Origin: Petrosia ficiformis
Lineage: Eukaryota; Porifera; Demospongiae; Haplosclerida; Petrosiidae
Reading direction: 5' to 3'
DNA: 64,000 nucleotides
NCBI GenBank assembly: GCA_947044365.1
Contig: OX345640.1
Location: forward strand, 5,444,001 to 5,508,000
The position numbers and the translations under genes were made by a program. Under the pieces are notes generated by a model. The model made no database searches, was not told where the DNA came from, and worked only from the letters and a program-made list of their open reading frames with translations. Position 1 is the first letter of the stretch, and every line of letters begins with the position of its first letter. This document shows positions 46,301 to 60,198 of this stretch, one piece after another.

Positions 46301-49300
46301 TAGAATATTGCAACATAGCAAACAAAATATGATTACCATCTTACTTATATAATATGATAATATATACATAGATTATTTTCCTAAACACTATTGAGGCTGT
46401 CTGTTAGAAGCTGAAAGAACAGGAACTAAGTCTGTAATTTCAGTTTGTGTTCTGTTAGACTTCACATTAATGATATATAATCATAATGCAATAATAGTAA
46501 GATTTGATTGATGCAGTAATTGCATGAGGTAAATGTTAAAATCGGCCAACACTAGTTTACAACTGTACATGTACATGTACGTAGATGTACATTTATATAT
46601 ACTACAGAATATATGTATATATATGTTGTTTGACTATCAGTCAGTTGTACTGCTAAACGGTTTAGCAGTACAACTGGCTGATAGTTGAACAATGTAATGC
46701 ATACGTACATACATATATGTGGTTTAGCCTACACCACATATACGTATGTATGCATTACATTATTAAATGCAATTATCATATTACCCCTGTAGATTTCAGA
46801 CTAGCTTTACCACAAATGCAAGCATAATGCGCACACAACCAATTTACATGTACAATGTAGGTATTTAATGGAAATGAAATTTCATTATGTTCTTTTTGTT
46901 TAAATACATGTACAGTATTTGTAAAGCTACGCAAACTGGATATTAATTACATGCACTTTGACAACACATGGTATCACAATAACATAACTCAAATGTTCTA
47001 TATCCACACCTCGCACAAGGAAAACTTCTCTATGAAACTCTACATACCTAAAGAACAAGAGAACTCTTCTTGAGGTGATACATTAGTGATGGAGGTTTTG
47101 GTTACAAAAGCCTGATCAAGAAATACGTTAGCGGGACCAGCTAACAGAGGATATCGGGATTCATTCTTGACTTTAGCTTTCAGGAAAGCATGTTGAGATA
47201 GTTTAGGTACAGTCTCATACTCAAAATTTGGCTTCAGATCAATAGTAGCAACAGACACCTACAAGTATAAATACATTTCAAATATACATCATGTCTTAAA
47301 TATACAACAACTAAGGCGACATACAAGGTATCGTAGTGTGCTTATGGGGAAATAAATTCCAAGGTAAGATGGGCTGTTACAACAAAGATAGTAAACACTA
47401 CTGTTTGAATGAGCCCTTGACTTATTTGATCCCTACATGTAGGTGGAGAGCTCCAGAAAGCAAATAAACATCTAGGTGTTTATAAATTATGAAGAAACAA
47501 GACACATCAAAATGCATAATGTACTTTAAAATTATATTGTAGTTTTTGCGAAACATCTTTTACAATATATACTCACCAGTGATGAAATAATTGGTAATTG
47601 TACTAAATAGTTTAGTCACCACCATACAGTACAGTAATTACTCAATAGTTTCATTTTCACACTACAGTAGTTCAACAGCAGTTTTAGGTGTACTTGTCAT
47701 TTCAACACCACAGTAGTGAGTGAGACAGTAATTACTGACAGTTGAAGTAAGGTTATTGTTACTGAATGGTGACATTTTATGGACATTTATGTACATGTAA
47801 GTGTATATATACTGTATGCAAGGATTTCTAAAGCCTACCCCAGGACAGGTTAAGGCAGGACCTGGATAAAGTGTGCCCTTTGGAATTTGTTTACCAATAT
47901 GCACACAGTGATAGCCCTGTATGTCGACCCCAAAATCTTTCAAATTCACTTATCACCCCCCTCAACAAATTTTCTAAATGAAATGTCTAAATGAAAGCCT
48001 GTTATGCACAATAATTATTGATTGATGCGGAAATTATAGAAAACTATGTGTGCATGCAAAGATGGAGAGAGCATCACACAATTCCAAGATTAAGTCATCG
48101 ATTGAGTCATCGATTAATTCATCGATTGTACAATTATTATATTCCAAATTTCTTTTAATTACATGCAAACATTCATTGAGATTGTAAACTCTGCATTAGA
48201 ATACATAGCTGTGTCTATTTTATGGGGTCCATAATAACAGGTTAGACTGGATGTACACTTGTTAGTGTATAATTACATCTATATATAATTAATAACCTTA
48301 TGAGTTGAATTATCACTAGGAATTGTAGCCAGAGCTGTTATTTCAAAGACACTACTAGACAGTCCTTCAGAGACTTGTGCTTGAGGTACAGCGACTCTAC
48401 CATACATCATACCATCACTGACTAAACCTGTTAAAATAATAGAATAATCATTTGATGGAATTTCAAATTAAACACATTTACATGTATGTGAAACCCTTTT
48501 AGTAAGCCTAATAATGTTTTAGTTAATAATTATTTAATAGTGTTGTTTTAATTTGCCAAAAATGACTGCTTTTAGTTATAGTTATATTATGCCTGGTTTC
48601 TTAAATGTTTAGTTATAGTTATAGTTAACTAAAACAACACTAAATTATTAATTATAATTATAACTATAACTAAAAGTAGTCATTATTGTCAAATGAAAAC
48701 AACACTAATGTACACCTGTAATATTACGCAAGTTGTCGCTTTTGGTATGATCATAATGAGTGATATATATATATACTACATCTACTTCATTAAAATACAA
48801 TAGTTTTAGCTCATTGTTATTATTATTATTATTATTATTGTTATTATTATTAAAAAAAAAAAAAAAAAAAAAGTTTTAGCTCATTAACTAAAATAATAGT
48901 AGGCTTAGTGTTTTGATAAGCTCATATGGCGCACCATTGGCCCAAAGAGCTTCTTATTTGGCACTGCACAGTTTACTCTTTGGGCCATAAGCGCAGTTAA
49001 TTATGATTATATTGTCACTAACAGCATTAATTCTTTGTTAATTGGCTCAAAATGTATTCCAAATGGCGTACACACTAACCATTATTGAGCCAATTTTGCC
49101 CATACTTCCAAACTCTGATTAGGCTTATTAGAAAGGTTTAGTCCACCTACATTGTGTAGCTAACTAATTTAGAAAATGTTATAATATTGAGTTAAAAGGA
49201 TTTTAATAGCATCTACATGTATATATATTGTTTGGATGCGATTTTTCTTTAAACGAGAATCCAAAATTATTATGGGGACAACAGGTAGGACATGTAGCTT

Positions 49301-52300
49301 TGCCATCTTTAATTACATGTACATGTACAAGTAGCTTATATACTGGCCGTATTTGACAAAAGTGTAATCTACAAAGCCTGAAAAATATTGTATAAGTAAT
49401 GTATACATATAGACAGTGCAGTTTGATCCTCCCTTCCTTGTCTCAATTCTTTTGATGTGGTCATAGGAATGCAATTAGACCTTTGATGAGATCATGCTTT
49501 TGACATTGTCACCCTAAGCTCTGCCTAAAACCTTGTTAATATATAAAATGTCCATGTACATATACTAGCAGAGGTGGAAATTACAGTCAGACATCAGACA
49601 ATTTCTGATCATTTATCTTGTTTGTCTAAGTAAATCTCACTTTGCTTGGACACTTTGTCCTTGCAAAAAAATAATGACAAAAAAAATTTAAAGGAATGCT
49701 CTCACAGGAATAGTAAACAATCTGTGGCACTTGTAAATACATATAACTTCATTCAACTCAATTTGAAAATGTGATTGGTTGATTTTATCATGTGGCTGGA
49801 GTAATTAATATTACATGTAGATAGCTTTGCTCTAGAAGTTGCAGTCAGACCAAAATTTGAAAGCGTATAATCAAACATAACTTTGTTTAGATGTGTTGTC
49901 CTTGCAAATTTATAGTATTATTTCCACCTATATATACTCTTAATGTATTATATATTATATATTTACCTCCCATTGGAGCAGGAGGGTATTGCTGAGTACG
50001 ATCATAATCACCATGATGTGAACGCTAGAACAACAAAGAAAAATATAATTATAGTACATCAATTTATGATAAATATTTAAAGTAGAATCACGTACTGAGT
50101 CATTATAAATTCATAGCTGTAAATTAATTCACCAGTGTGTTCTAATGTGTTCAGTCATCATGCTGTATATGTCAACTACATTTGAGAATATTAATTTAAA
50201 TTGGGCAACTATTCTAAAAGAAGTTTACATGTATCTGCTTGCTTACATATACAATGTACTGTAGCAATTTCTAATGAATTTCCAATGAGCTCATTTTCAA
50301 CTTGATGTGAGTACAATAGATGCTCCACTTCTATTAACATACTGTAACTACACAGTGTATCATGCTATTCAAATTTAATGTACTCTGCTTTCAGTCCAAG
50401 GCATTTCAATAACAAACATGGAGATAAAAGTATCCCCATGATTGCTTTTAGCACATTGTGGTGTCTGGCATTCAGTAATCATGGCTGACTTTCTCATGCT
50501 TGATACACAACGGCCTAGCTATAGCTAGTACAGTTATTATAGACAGAGAGACAGAACTAACCCTCTGTGTACATGTGGGGTAAGCTGGTATAAGTATTAG
50601 AATAGTAGATTTGTACAAGCTATTTTGCAAAAAACAAGTACATAATTACTACTAGGTGAATGAAAGCAAGCATTCACTGAGATTTTATATAATTCCGTGG
50701 TGATGTTGGTAGCTTGCATTTTTGAGATTTAAAAGGCTGTTTCACAGTGACACATATTCCAAGGTTGTGTACTGGCAGTCTCTTACACTACTGTCTTCCC
50801 AATTGAATCCTATACAGTTATTTTCTACTCAGTTGCAGCCCAAAAAATTTAAAGATCAGCACTGTCTCTCTCTTTATGCATAAAATACTATAAACATGTA
50901 CCTCTCACTCTTCTAACTTCAAGTTGTATAGTGTAGGTCTCCTTTTCGATTCCTTCGTTGAGATCCACACACTTTTTTTTACAGGTGTATTTTTATGGCC
51001 CATAGGGCCATCTCTATGATTGCTTTCCACGGGCGAGGCACGTAATAGAATGTACGCTCTAGCTCTACAGACCAGCAGAAAGAAAGCTACTTGTAACTTA
51101 CATAGAGAATTGGAACTAATAGCTAATTATTTTACATGAAATATATTCCTACAGTTCTACAAGGTCCTTTAAAAGGTAGGGAAAGTAGATAATCAAAAAA
51201 ATAACTATAATAGGCTGTTGTGTTTCAGGCATGATAAAGACGGCCATGATTACTGAATGCTGGACACCACAAAGCAATGATAGGGATACTTTTTTCTCTG
51301 TATACCTTGTTTTATTATGATCGATAATACAAAAAGGAATTTGGTATACGTAAATAATGATATAGACATTATGCATTACGGACAAATGCCACTTGACTCA
51401 GTAGGTTTAGCTCCCTAACACTCGTAATTACATGTTTGACAACTACAAACACAATCAAGTGTACTTACACGATAATAATTATCCTTATCTCTTGGATTAT
51501 CAAAATGAATTAGATTAATTTTGCATGTCTCAAGTTTTGGCGCATTTCCACCGACACTGGGAGAAGCAGTTGAGAGGGAGAGTTTAGTTTCAGCCCTAAA
51601 GAGAAAAATTAGTATGAATGAAGAACAAAGTTTTTGATAAGTTTTGAAGCATCAGCCAAATTGGCTTAAAAACAGATAGTGTGTGTGCCATTGAGAATAC
51701 ATCTTGAGCCAATTAACAAAGAGTTAATGCTGTTAGTGACAATATACTCATAATTAACTGCGCTACTGGCCCAAAGAGAGAACTGTACAGTGCCAAATAA
51801 GAAACTCTTTGGGCCAATGGTGTGCCATATGAGCTTATCAAAAACACTGATGAAGAAATAAATTCAACTTCAACTTCATAATAGTAAGAGTAAGCATTGA
51901 TCCATATCTTTAAAATTCTCCTTACTAACATTGACGTCAATTAACAGTTAAGGTAGAATCTTGAAACTATAAATTCATGAAAATAGACAGTACTTATCAT
52001 GTACATGTATAAATGTATGTATAGTGTAATTACAATTATTGAACTCGCATACTCAAAATTTAGTGAAGCGCCGACAATTGAATTCATAATTGGTATTGTC
52101 ATTATCAGCCATTATTTTTGATATCAATAACGGCCATTTGTAAAAAAATTTAACCGATATTGTAAAAAGTGTACAAATAATGTCAGATCTTGTGATTATA
52201 GCATCATTATACTGCGCAGTATGCTGGGCTAGGGGTTAAGCGATTGGCTGTGTCCAGTCAATCAGTTTGTCATACAAAAAAAAAATTCGAAATTGATACT

Positions 52301-55300
52301 TCAGAATACTTTAAACATCAATCTTCTAAACACATCAATCAGCTAGCAAATAGTCATATAATAATGTATGCATACATTGCAGAAGCTAATGCAGTTCACA
52401 GTATCCACAATTCTGAGTTTTGTTATTATCATTTTAGAAACATCCACTAATCATAACATGTGTTTGGAACTAGTGATGAATCTCAGAAAGAAAGAAAGAT
52501 TCCTTTAAACTGAGGAAACTGCTTGAAGCCAAAGCAGATCAAAAGAAAGAAAGTCAAAAGAGAAGACAGAATTTAAAACCTTTGGCTCATTATTGCACGA
52601 GGTCTATGTTCTCAGAACATCTAGTTGCTTTTATGATACTCATAATTATCTCATTTCATTGAAAGAATTAGAAACCCGAAGGTAGACATAATATCGGATT
52701 GATATCGGTACATATCTAAAGTAATTATCAGTTTATCAGAATACTGGCCAAATCTCTAATCAGTGCATCACTAACTTAAATTCAATTCACATATACATGT
52801 ACAGTGTGGTCACCATCAGTAATTGAACTCATAGTAAAGTCTCTTCACATCCATAATGCCCCTCATAATTAGGATGTGTTGATTATGTAATATGGAGTAT
52901 AATTTAATTTCATGGGTACATGTATATGATTATGTTGTAACTCAATAATAAAGCAAGGAATTGAAATTGACATCCACGAAGCATAGAGGAAGGACAATCG
53001 TACGAAATTTGTGAAGGTACAAAGATTGTTGATTATTTAAGCTACATGTAGGAAGATTTTCTGAGATCATGGTAAACATAAATGACCTTTAGCATACAAT
53101 AGCAATTATGAATTTATAATAAGCTCACTTACAACTTAATGTGAGTTTTGTTAATTAATTACTTTCATATGAGTAGGAATGAATTTAAAGTTGGGGGGCT
53201 GAATCACTTGTTAACATAACATGCAGTATTTATTTGAACTGTAACAAATGAATAAACAAAAAATTGAGAGAAAGTAACAGGAAAATGTTTGTCATAAGAA
53301 ACAATTAAAATGTCCAAAAAAAGTGCATTTGTCTATCATTAAAAGCAATAAACTCGTTAGCAATGTCCAAAAGGTTTAATTCATCTGTCCTATCCTGTAA
53401 AAGCATGACATGGTTTAGTTGTTCTTGTGTCATTCTGCTCCTCAAATAATAGCAGGTTCACTTAAAGTTGGGGGGGCTAAGCCCACCCATTTACAAAGTT
53501 GGGGGAGCTTTAGCCCCCCAGCCTCCCCCCCTTTTCTACACCTATGATTACTTTTCTAGTAATATTATCCTGAAATAGACATATTGCATAGCACTTACCA
53601 ATCTTCTCCAGTGTTCTGTTGAACTAGTCCAAAATAACCAACTTGCATTGTTCTGTCAGCACTATTAACACGTAGATCATATTTTGGTGTCCAGCTAGCA
53701 TTACTAACAACATATGATACCTACATGTATTATGATATAATGATAACATCAACGTCTGAACATTATAGATCAGTAAGTTTTCCATCTATTGAAAAACATT
53801 GTGTAACATTTCATATTATATCACTGGACAATTGTTTTTGTACTATATGAGTACTGTTTGTACATGTATCCAGTACAGTACATTACTGTACTTGTTTATT
53901 TGTGGTTCTTCCAAATTGGGTCACAATAACACTGAAAAAAGCAGAGAGAGTACGATGACCTTCAAAATAATCTGGAGAGGTTTGTTATCACACATGTACA
54001 TGTACATGTATTACAAACCATTTCATTTCAAGCAATTTGATTGGTCAATTCAATTCATGGTTATCTTTTACAACATCTTACAAAGTATAAAAATAGAATG
54101 ACTCACCATTAATGTAATATCTCCTTTTTCTTTCACATTTAGTAATACTCCAAGAACAGTTTGCTTCAATGGCTCATCTGAGTCTTTCTTTATTTTTGGT
54201 TTCATGTCAGAAAGACGCTTTCTAACCTAAAATACAATGAAACAAAGGCTTACACGTAGAGGCACACAGACACAAATACACAAAAGCAGAGACACAGAGA
54301 CACACATACAAACACACAAACACACAAACACACAGACACAAACACAGATAAGGAGACACACACAATCACACCAACAAGGACACGCACATAAACACACAGA
54401 CACAGATCACAGACACAAACACACCAGAGTTTCATACATTGGGGGGGGGGGGGGTCGGGGGGTGGGTGGTGATATCCCTTCTAGACTTCAAACCAAATTT
54501 ATTTCACATACAACAACATCATAGCTACAATCTTTCTTGGGCCCAGAAGCCGCCAGATACAATCTTATTTTATAACTGGTCACGCTCGCATTCATCTAGT
54601 TAGTACTGATATGTACATCTAGTACAAGCAGCTGTGTCAAACTATCAATAGTTATAATTATATTGATTAATCTATTTTAATTCAGTCGTAGCAAGTACTT
54701 GACTCTCCGGGTTACTGTAAATGGTTTGGAAAAAGGTCCGTCTGTGAGTGTGTGTGACCCAGCTGTACCTCAAGAACTGCACACTCCTGGATTTTCATAC
54801 TTGGTGTGTATACACTCCTCTGAAGTGGCAAGAATGAGAACTTACTAGAAGCTATCAAAAAAGGTCACCTAGGCGTGGCTTCGTTCAGTCTTCCAGACTT
54901 TTGCTGCAGCTAACATGAGTTTTACATCACTGCCTGTCTTAACGACTCATCTTTCCAACAAAACAAGTCAGAATCCTTCAACTTGTATATTTTGAAAGTT
55001 ATAAAGCTGACAAACATTTTGTGAAACACCCCACCCATAAATACATACATGTGGACTGTTTGTTTGTTTGTTGTGTGTGTTTGTCTACGCCTATTGCTAG
55101 CATGCTAGACCCATGAATTTTCATGTATATAAATCTGCAATGATCAGGAGAGGGTAATGCAACATTCAGTTTCTCTACATTTACATCAAAAACTTAACTT
55201 TGAAGATACCAATAACTATTTAAATTGTATTAAGAATGATTCATTTACCTCTTTCTGTTTTGATTCCAAGTCATTGCTTTCCTCTTCTATTTCATAAATA

Positions 55301-58300
55301 TCGGTTTTAATACGAATACTTTGTTGTTCATAATTATCAAGAAAAGAGAACAATGAATCTAAAACAAAAGAACATTATACACACCAAAACAAGTAATAAT
55401 GTACGTAAGTACATGTACATGTTCTACTAGTGAAACTGTACTTAAGTACAAGTACAAATACATGTACCTTTGAAATCAAATGTATTTAAATGTATGTGTA
55501 AGTACAAGTACAAATGCTTCATGAATGTACATGTACATGTGCAATGTAAGGTCATTCATGTTCACGTTGGCCTCAGATAAAAATCCATAACTTCAGTTAC
55601 ATGTACATGTATACAGGAATTTTCATATACATTTTTTGTAACTATATTTCCCATTCTGCATGTGAAATTTCAATTCCTTGTTTCATTATTGAGTTACTGT
55701 ATAATGACCTTATGACATTAAAGTGTACACTATATAACATATAAATCCCCTTAATTTTGAGGTCGTAGTGAATGTGAACAGACTATACTTAAACGTGGCT
55801 GTACTCTTACATTCCTTGTCAAAATAAAATTATCTACATCGCTGCAGTTAAGTCACATTAACTCTCCCCCCAATTGACATTTCTAAACAGAGCTTTCCTG
55901 TTTCAATAAATGAATTAAAAGTCCATGCCATTTAAAATGTAGAAGTTGTACAGGTAAGTATAATAAAGTTGTAGGAGTTGCCCTTGGGACTATTAAACTA
56001 ACAAGCACCTTGCCATGTGCCTGCTGATAGCAAAACCTTATCTATATATCTATAGCTTTCTTAACAACTCTTCTTTCCGGCCAAGGAAGTTAGAATAAAA
56101 CATGACAGTTATAGAGATGAAAATAGTTACAGTTAAAACATGCTCCGGCTACACAATTTCCTTGTAAAATAATTTTGGAAGGTAACAAAAATGTCAGATT
56201 TAATCAAAAGGGCATAATAATTATATACGTAGATATATACATGTAGACAATAACATGTACATAAATTTCCATTTTCAACAGGAAATGTCTCATCAGCCAT
56301 GCCTGGTCCACCTGGGAGTCCTGTATATATAAATACTAACCTATAGTATCTTTACTTGTGACTTTCTCTTTGTCAGCACTTTTGCTTGTTGATATAAGAT
56401 TAGTTGAGTATGAATCTAACAACTTCAATTGCTCCTTTAGTCGTTCACTCTTGCTACTAAGAAAGTTCTTCTTCTCATTCAAAGTTATTAATTCCTCCTC
56501 GAGTTTTGAAACCTCACTCTAAAACAATAACAATAGAAAAGGGATTTTACATGTGTATGTCGTAGCTACACTAAACATCTACATGTACACGTACATGTAC
56601 ATGTATATTGCAAGCTCAACTACAAATATATTGCTGTTTTAACAATTACATGTATTTATGATAATTTTAGTTATAACTATATTGAGAATGAAATACAGAC
56701 GTCAAAACCCAAGTTTGGGATGGTACTAACACAGGAGGTTAATGTACATGTAGGACCCAAAATTAAACAAACCACTTTCATATAACCATACATGAGTAGA
56801 CCTCTTTGTCTTTTGTTTTATATATAGCAGTGTTATGTAATACTGTAGTGATATATGGAAGTGGTTTGTTTAATTTTCGGTCCTACGATAGCTTCCTGTA
56901 CATGCTAGTACCATTCCAACTTTGTTCACATACGTTTGGGGCTTGGACTTCCTTATATTTTCTATTTATTTGTTATTCTTGTCTCTATTGTTTTTCTGAA
57001 TAACCAGTATTTTAGACAACATAAAAATATATCTTGTATTAGTTTGAAAATAGTAAGATAATGATCTATCAAGTATGATTATAAAGAATAATGTTTCTTT
57101 AAAGAAAGAGTATGTAGGGATATCAAAAGCAAAAAGGTTTAGGAACTCAATAATTGTACCTCAGTTGAGGGGATATTTTTTGTAGATTGGTAAAATACAC
57201 AATGTACCTTTGTGTAACTTATATAATATCATGAAATCATACAAACATAACTGCGTTAACACCTCAACATTTACAGTACATGTCAATTAGGTGCAATTAT
57301 GAGGCAGCTTAGCTCATCATCAAAGGTGTGTTTATCAATTTCATAAATTGATGTCTACAGATGATGCCTATTTCAGTTCCATTTCACTTACAGCATATGT
57401 ATGCAATCTCACAAGAAGTAGTGTCAGTCACTACCTTCCTATGCTTATAGTATAATGGATACTGTCATGGGTTCACTTTAAAATGACTCAACTCAACAAC
57501 TAATCCTTTTTTTCTAAAGAAATGAGTTTGTTTATACACACAGTTGAAGCAAAAGGTGGCTCTGTTACCACAATATAAATTTTCAAGTGTCTGACAGAAA
57601 TAACAGCAATATATATAAGACATTATATATTGTACATTGAGAAGACAATAAGGCTGTGACAAATACTTATACTATAATCATCAAGAATGTGTTTGGTTAC
57701 AAGTATCATTATGCGAATGTAAATTCCTTTTAGACACCAATTCTAAATAACATCAACAGTTTCCTGTTGAAGACACAACCGCAGGTGCACAAATAAATTC
57801 TTCGGGGTTCCATTATTAAATACACTTATAAAATGGTGTACATGAATAATTCGAGATCAAATCTCTGCAATCGTTGAAACTCTCTTTGTTCAAAGTATAT
57901 AAATATATCATCTTTATACTTGAAGACCGGAATTTTACTATAAATGCAACTGGTTGGTGCTTAAATCATTGCAATAGGTTAACAAAATGGTTTGTCTGGA
58001 AAATTATAATGATGAAGATTTTGCCAGTTTTGCTACTTACCAGTTCTCTACCTTAAAGAAGTAAGCCCCTTTGCAAAACCAATACACCCGCATAAAACTA
58101 ATGATATCTACGTATAGTGCTTAATTAAAAAAATACAACCAGCAATTTTGGTACTTTTGATCCCTTTTGGCTGGCTTGATCACATAATATTATACTAATA
58201 TACATTATCTGCAATCAAAATTAATTACATGATTTAATTACATGACAAATTTCATATTGTTGCTCAAATTCTTCTGTTACTGAATAAACATTGATTCTTA

Positions 58301-60121
58301 CTAAGATAAGAAGGATGCTAGTACATATAGAACTTCATATACTATAGAAGTCTAGTTTCCTAGTATAGTCCACTGTACATTACTCTGACATTACAAGATC
58401 TTAAAATACATGTAACAGTCTCTGACCTTCAACTCCATTTGATTATCTTCTTCTGAGGTAACAGGAATCTCCTGAAAGGACACTTCAATAATGGAAGCTG
58501 ACCCAACCCCATCAACCCGAACTGACTCCCTAAGTAATGATATACACAAGTTAGACTTGTCCCCAGACTGCAAGGGCCGATGACAAAAAAACAGTCCAGT
58601 GACTTGGGCCAACATTACTGGTACAGTTACGTTTATTATCTAATAAAACTGCTCAGTGTATCAACTAATTACATGAGTTTGTATATTCAAAAACAGGTAT
58701 TAAAAGAAGTTGTAATAAAGGATGTGGAGTGTCTTGGATACCAGCCTTCTACCGTCATTTGGAGACATTTATTCACCATACAAGTAAACAAACATTTGAA
58801 AATTTGTGATGCAAGTAGGTGGAGTGAAATCAGGTGACAGTCACTAATATTACTCTGCCAGGTATGTTGGTTCAAGTTACAAGACTGTTTTTCGACCTGG
58901 GCATAGCAGAGACTGAACACAAGCATAATTAAACGCTAAGAAAGAGGAAAGCAAAAAACTATTGGTAGTCACTGGGAATCGAACCTAGGGCCACTAAATT
59001 CAGCTTTGTAATTAGAGGATAGGCGCTTTTGACCTCATATGAACCTTAAGGTAAAACCTAATACGAACACTTTAACAATAGGGGGTTCCTTGAAAAATGA
59101 ATTTTATTTTAATGACTTCTGCCCTACTTCACCTTGGTGACCGAAAGTGAGCAATGGTTGACATTCTTTCTGATAAAAGTCACACAAGACCTGTTTTTTT
59201 ATTCGTGGTGACATATTAATAGTTATTGTGATATGTGGGTTAGCATCACATCAAAGCCTTCGTTGCAACTGAATGCAGGTTCTTAGGAACTTTCTGGACC
59301 TACTGGAAAGATCTAACACTCATCTCAACCATGCTTACCAATTATTGCAAAACATAGCATCGCCCAGGATAGCAAACAAACAATTTCACTATTTATTCTT
59401 CCAATATACCTTCTCGCCCAACCACCCCACCATACATCAACATGATATTTTAATCTCCACTTTTTTTTCCAGTGTCTTAAGTTAACTTCAAAAAGCAGAA
59501 ACCTGAACGAAAGTTCTACCTGACTACATCAACCAAATCTTGGGACTTATGGACAATAGAATGCCACCATGCTACAACCACAATGGTATACCCTCCCTAT
59601 CCACAGTAATTAACAACATTATGGTACAGGGATCAGGTCATGTAATGCAACTTGGATGCACTGCACCTCAAGTAGGCATGGTAAATGACACCTATGGATT
59701 AAGAAAAGACCTTAGGATGGAGAATACGTCCTAAATATTTGAGGTGCATGCATGCATCCAAGTTGATCATACATTTCATCAGACACCAAAGTGACAACTT
59801 CTGAAAAAACATTCTCTACAAAATCTTGCTAAATTATATGCTGACCAAAAATTCCTGTAATTTGAGGTTCAACATGCAAGTCTACATAAATAACAGCAGA
59901 TACTGCCTATGTAGCAAAAGGTTAGGTATAAGGGCCGTTTTTTAATTATAGCAAACTGACTTGTCAAGCGCCTTGGATATGTTCTTTAGCTGTACTTCTT
60001 GCTCTCCAACATCTAGAGTGACCTTAATCTCTCTAGTCACTTCAGCACGATCGGGATAAACAACGACCCAATGAACAGGGCACTGGGATATTTCAACTTC
60101 AGTCTTGGAATTCTCGGCCAT
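43310..60121 (-). CDS. DUF4140/DUF4139 family protein (F37C4.5-like)
   Basis: Twelve exons in gene order: 59961-60121, 58427-58529, 56341-56518, 55249-55358, 54107-54226, 53599-53720, 51469-51595, 49967-50024, 48297-48427, 47048-47258, 45511-45695, 43310-43489. All are GT-AG and in phase, giving 561 residues. Residues ~15-88 resemble DUF4140 (VYPDRAEVTREI; GSASIIEVSFQEIP). A coiled coil occupies ~90-185. The rest is DUF4139, with ASWTPKYDLRV, YFGLVQQNTGEDW, RYPLLAGPANVFLD and VSPQEEFSCSL, ending in NPEETRSVNIRYTVEYP. The family is widespread in eukaryotes and some bacteria; biochemical function is unknown and none is claimed. No signal peptide is seen, so it is probably cytosolic. Most of the gene is transposon-filled intron. 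Its first exon lies in a tandem duplication (see 58258-62846). Confidence 0.92.
43619..43993 (-). mobile_element. MITE family M1 copy
   Basis: Left end CAATCCCCATGATTGCTTTTC; the right end is worn (CAATCACTTGGTACTTTTTT). The internal CAATTAATGGGCATGG, GGAACTATAATAGC and CAGCCATGAATAATGAATG blocks fit the family. It lies in the last intron of the DUF4139 gene. Confidence 0.8.
44581..44742 (-). mobile_element. tRNA-headed SINE-like element, fullest copy
   Basis: Read on the minus strand: a tRNA-like head from about 44742 with box A (TTAGCTTAGTTGG) and box B (GGGTTGGAATCCC), then CCTGAGG, AAACTCTCATTTTCC, a (TTTC)n-type tract and the tail TCTCCGATAACATCATG. The acceptor stem does not pair and no normal 3' end follows, so this is tRNA-derived rather than a working tRNA. 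Other copies: 44873, 38223 and 60966. Confidence 0.75.
44873..44979 (-). mobile_element. SINE-like element, head-truncated copy
   Basis: Repeats the tail, (TTTC)n tract and body of the 44581 element and keeps a better box B (GGGTTCGAATCCC), but stops within the head. It is about 130 bp from the other copy, in the same orientation. Confidence 0.75.
45202..45318. repeat. Minisatellite with ~18-bp CACACATCACCATAACAAC unit
   Basis: Six or so tandem units of AACCACACATCACCATAACA with small changes, in an intron of the DUF4139 gene. Confidence 0.9.
46625..46692. repeat. Hairpin 1 of a back-to-back pair
   Basis: GACTATCAGTCAGTTGTACT pairs with the inverted AGTACAACTGGCTGATAGTT around GCTAAACGGTTTAGC, with almost no loop. 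Confidence 0.8.
46691..46761. repeat. Hairpin 2 of a back-to-back pair
   Basis: AATGTAATGCATACGTACAT pairs with ATGTATGCATTACATT-type sequence on the right around a short TTTAGCCTA-type loop. It directly abuts hairpin 1. Confidence 0.8.
48538..48707. mobile_element. Foldback element M8 copy
   Basis: Left TAGTGTTGTTTTA and right AAAACAACACTA ends. Internal TTTTAGTTATAGTTA is inverted as TAACTATAACTAAAAG. About 170 bp, in an intron of the DUF4139 gene. Confidence 0.7.
48908..49111 (+). mobile_element. MITE family M2 copy
   Basis: Left end AGTGTTTTGATAAGCTC; internal GATTATATTGTCACTAACAG. The right end is worn. A (TAT)n tract followed by poly-A lies just before it (48820-48872). Confidence 0.8.
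49570..49930. mobile_element. Dispersed element M6, complete copy
   Basis: Bounded by inverted AGAGGTGGAAAT / ATTTCCACCT ends; about 360 bp; matches 28941-29296 along its length. No coding capacity seen. Confidence 0.75.
51005..51290 (-). mobile_element. MITE family M1 copy
   Basis: Left CCATCTCTATGATTGCTTTCC; right AAAGCAATGATAGGGATACT. Internal GGAACTAATAGC and GGCATGATAAAG blocks are present; part of the middle is deleted. Confidence 0.85.
51630..51849 (-). mobile_element. MITE family M2 copy, best-preserved ends
   Basis: Left GTTTTTGATAAG and right CTTATCAAAAACACTG are inverted repeats. It begins 35 bases from exon 51469-51595 of the DUF4139 gene, on the acceptor side. Confidence 0.85.
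54437..54470. repeat. Poly-G tract after a CA-rich microsatellite
   Basis: Some 14 G in a row followed by further G-rich sequence, preceded by a CACA-rich tract from about 54258. This is a plausible assembly weak point and quadruplex former. Confidence 0.85.
56690..57005. mobile_element. Degenerate relative of the 23503 foldback element
   Basis: Shares GTCAAAACCC, CTAACACAGG, GACCCAAAAT, ATATGGAAGTGGTTT and GGTCCTACGATAGCTTCC in the family order. The arms have diverged strongly. Confidence 0.6.
57360..58055 (-). repeat. Inverted relative of the 22890-23340 dispersed repeat
   Basis: On the minus strand it reads GGTAGAGAACTGGTAAGTAG, then AAACTGGCAAAATCTTCATC, then AGATTTGATCTCGAATTATT, and further on GTAGTGACTGACACTACTTC, in the same order as 22890-23340. 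Short open frames on either strand here are repeat-derived. Confidence 0.55.
58970..59040 (-). repeat. tRNA-like pseudogene or SINE head
   Basis: The minus strand carries a good box B (GGTTCGATTCCC) and about 72 bp of tRNA-sized sequence starting GGTCAAAAGCGCC, but the acceptor stem pairs at only three positions. It is not called as a working tRNA. Confidence 0.35.
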
Positions 60122-60198
60122 TGTTAATTAATTTTTCCAAAGCGGGGGTGTACTATCAAAACTGAATGATAGTACAAAAGGGTGTGAAATGTGCATTA

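Noticed and set aside
52244..52450. 68-codon plus-strand frame
   Set aside because: No recognised motif, no splice sites, and it lies in an intron among repeats.
58970..59040. tRNA gene on the minus strand
   Set aside because: Good box B but only three acceptor pairs and weak arms; treated as a tRNA-like relic.
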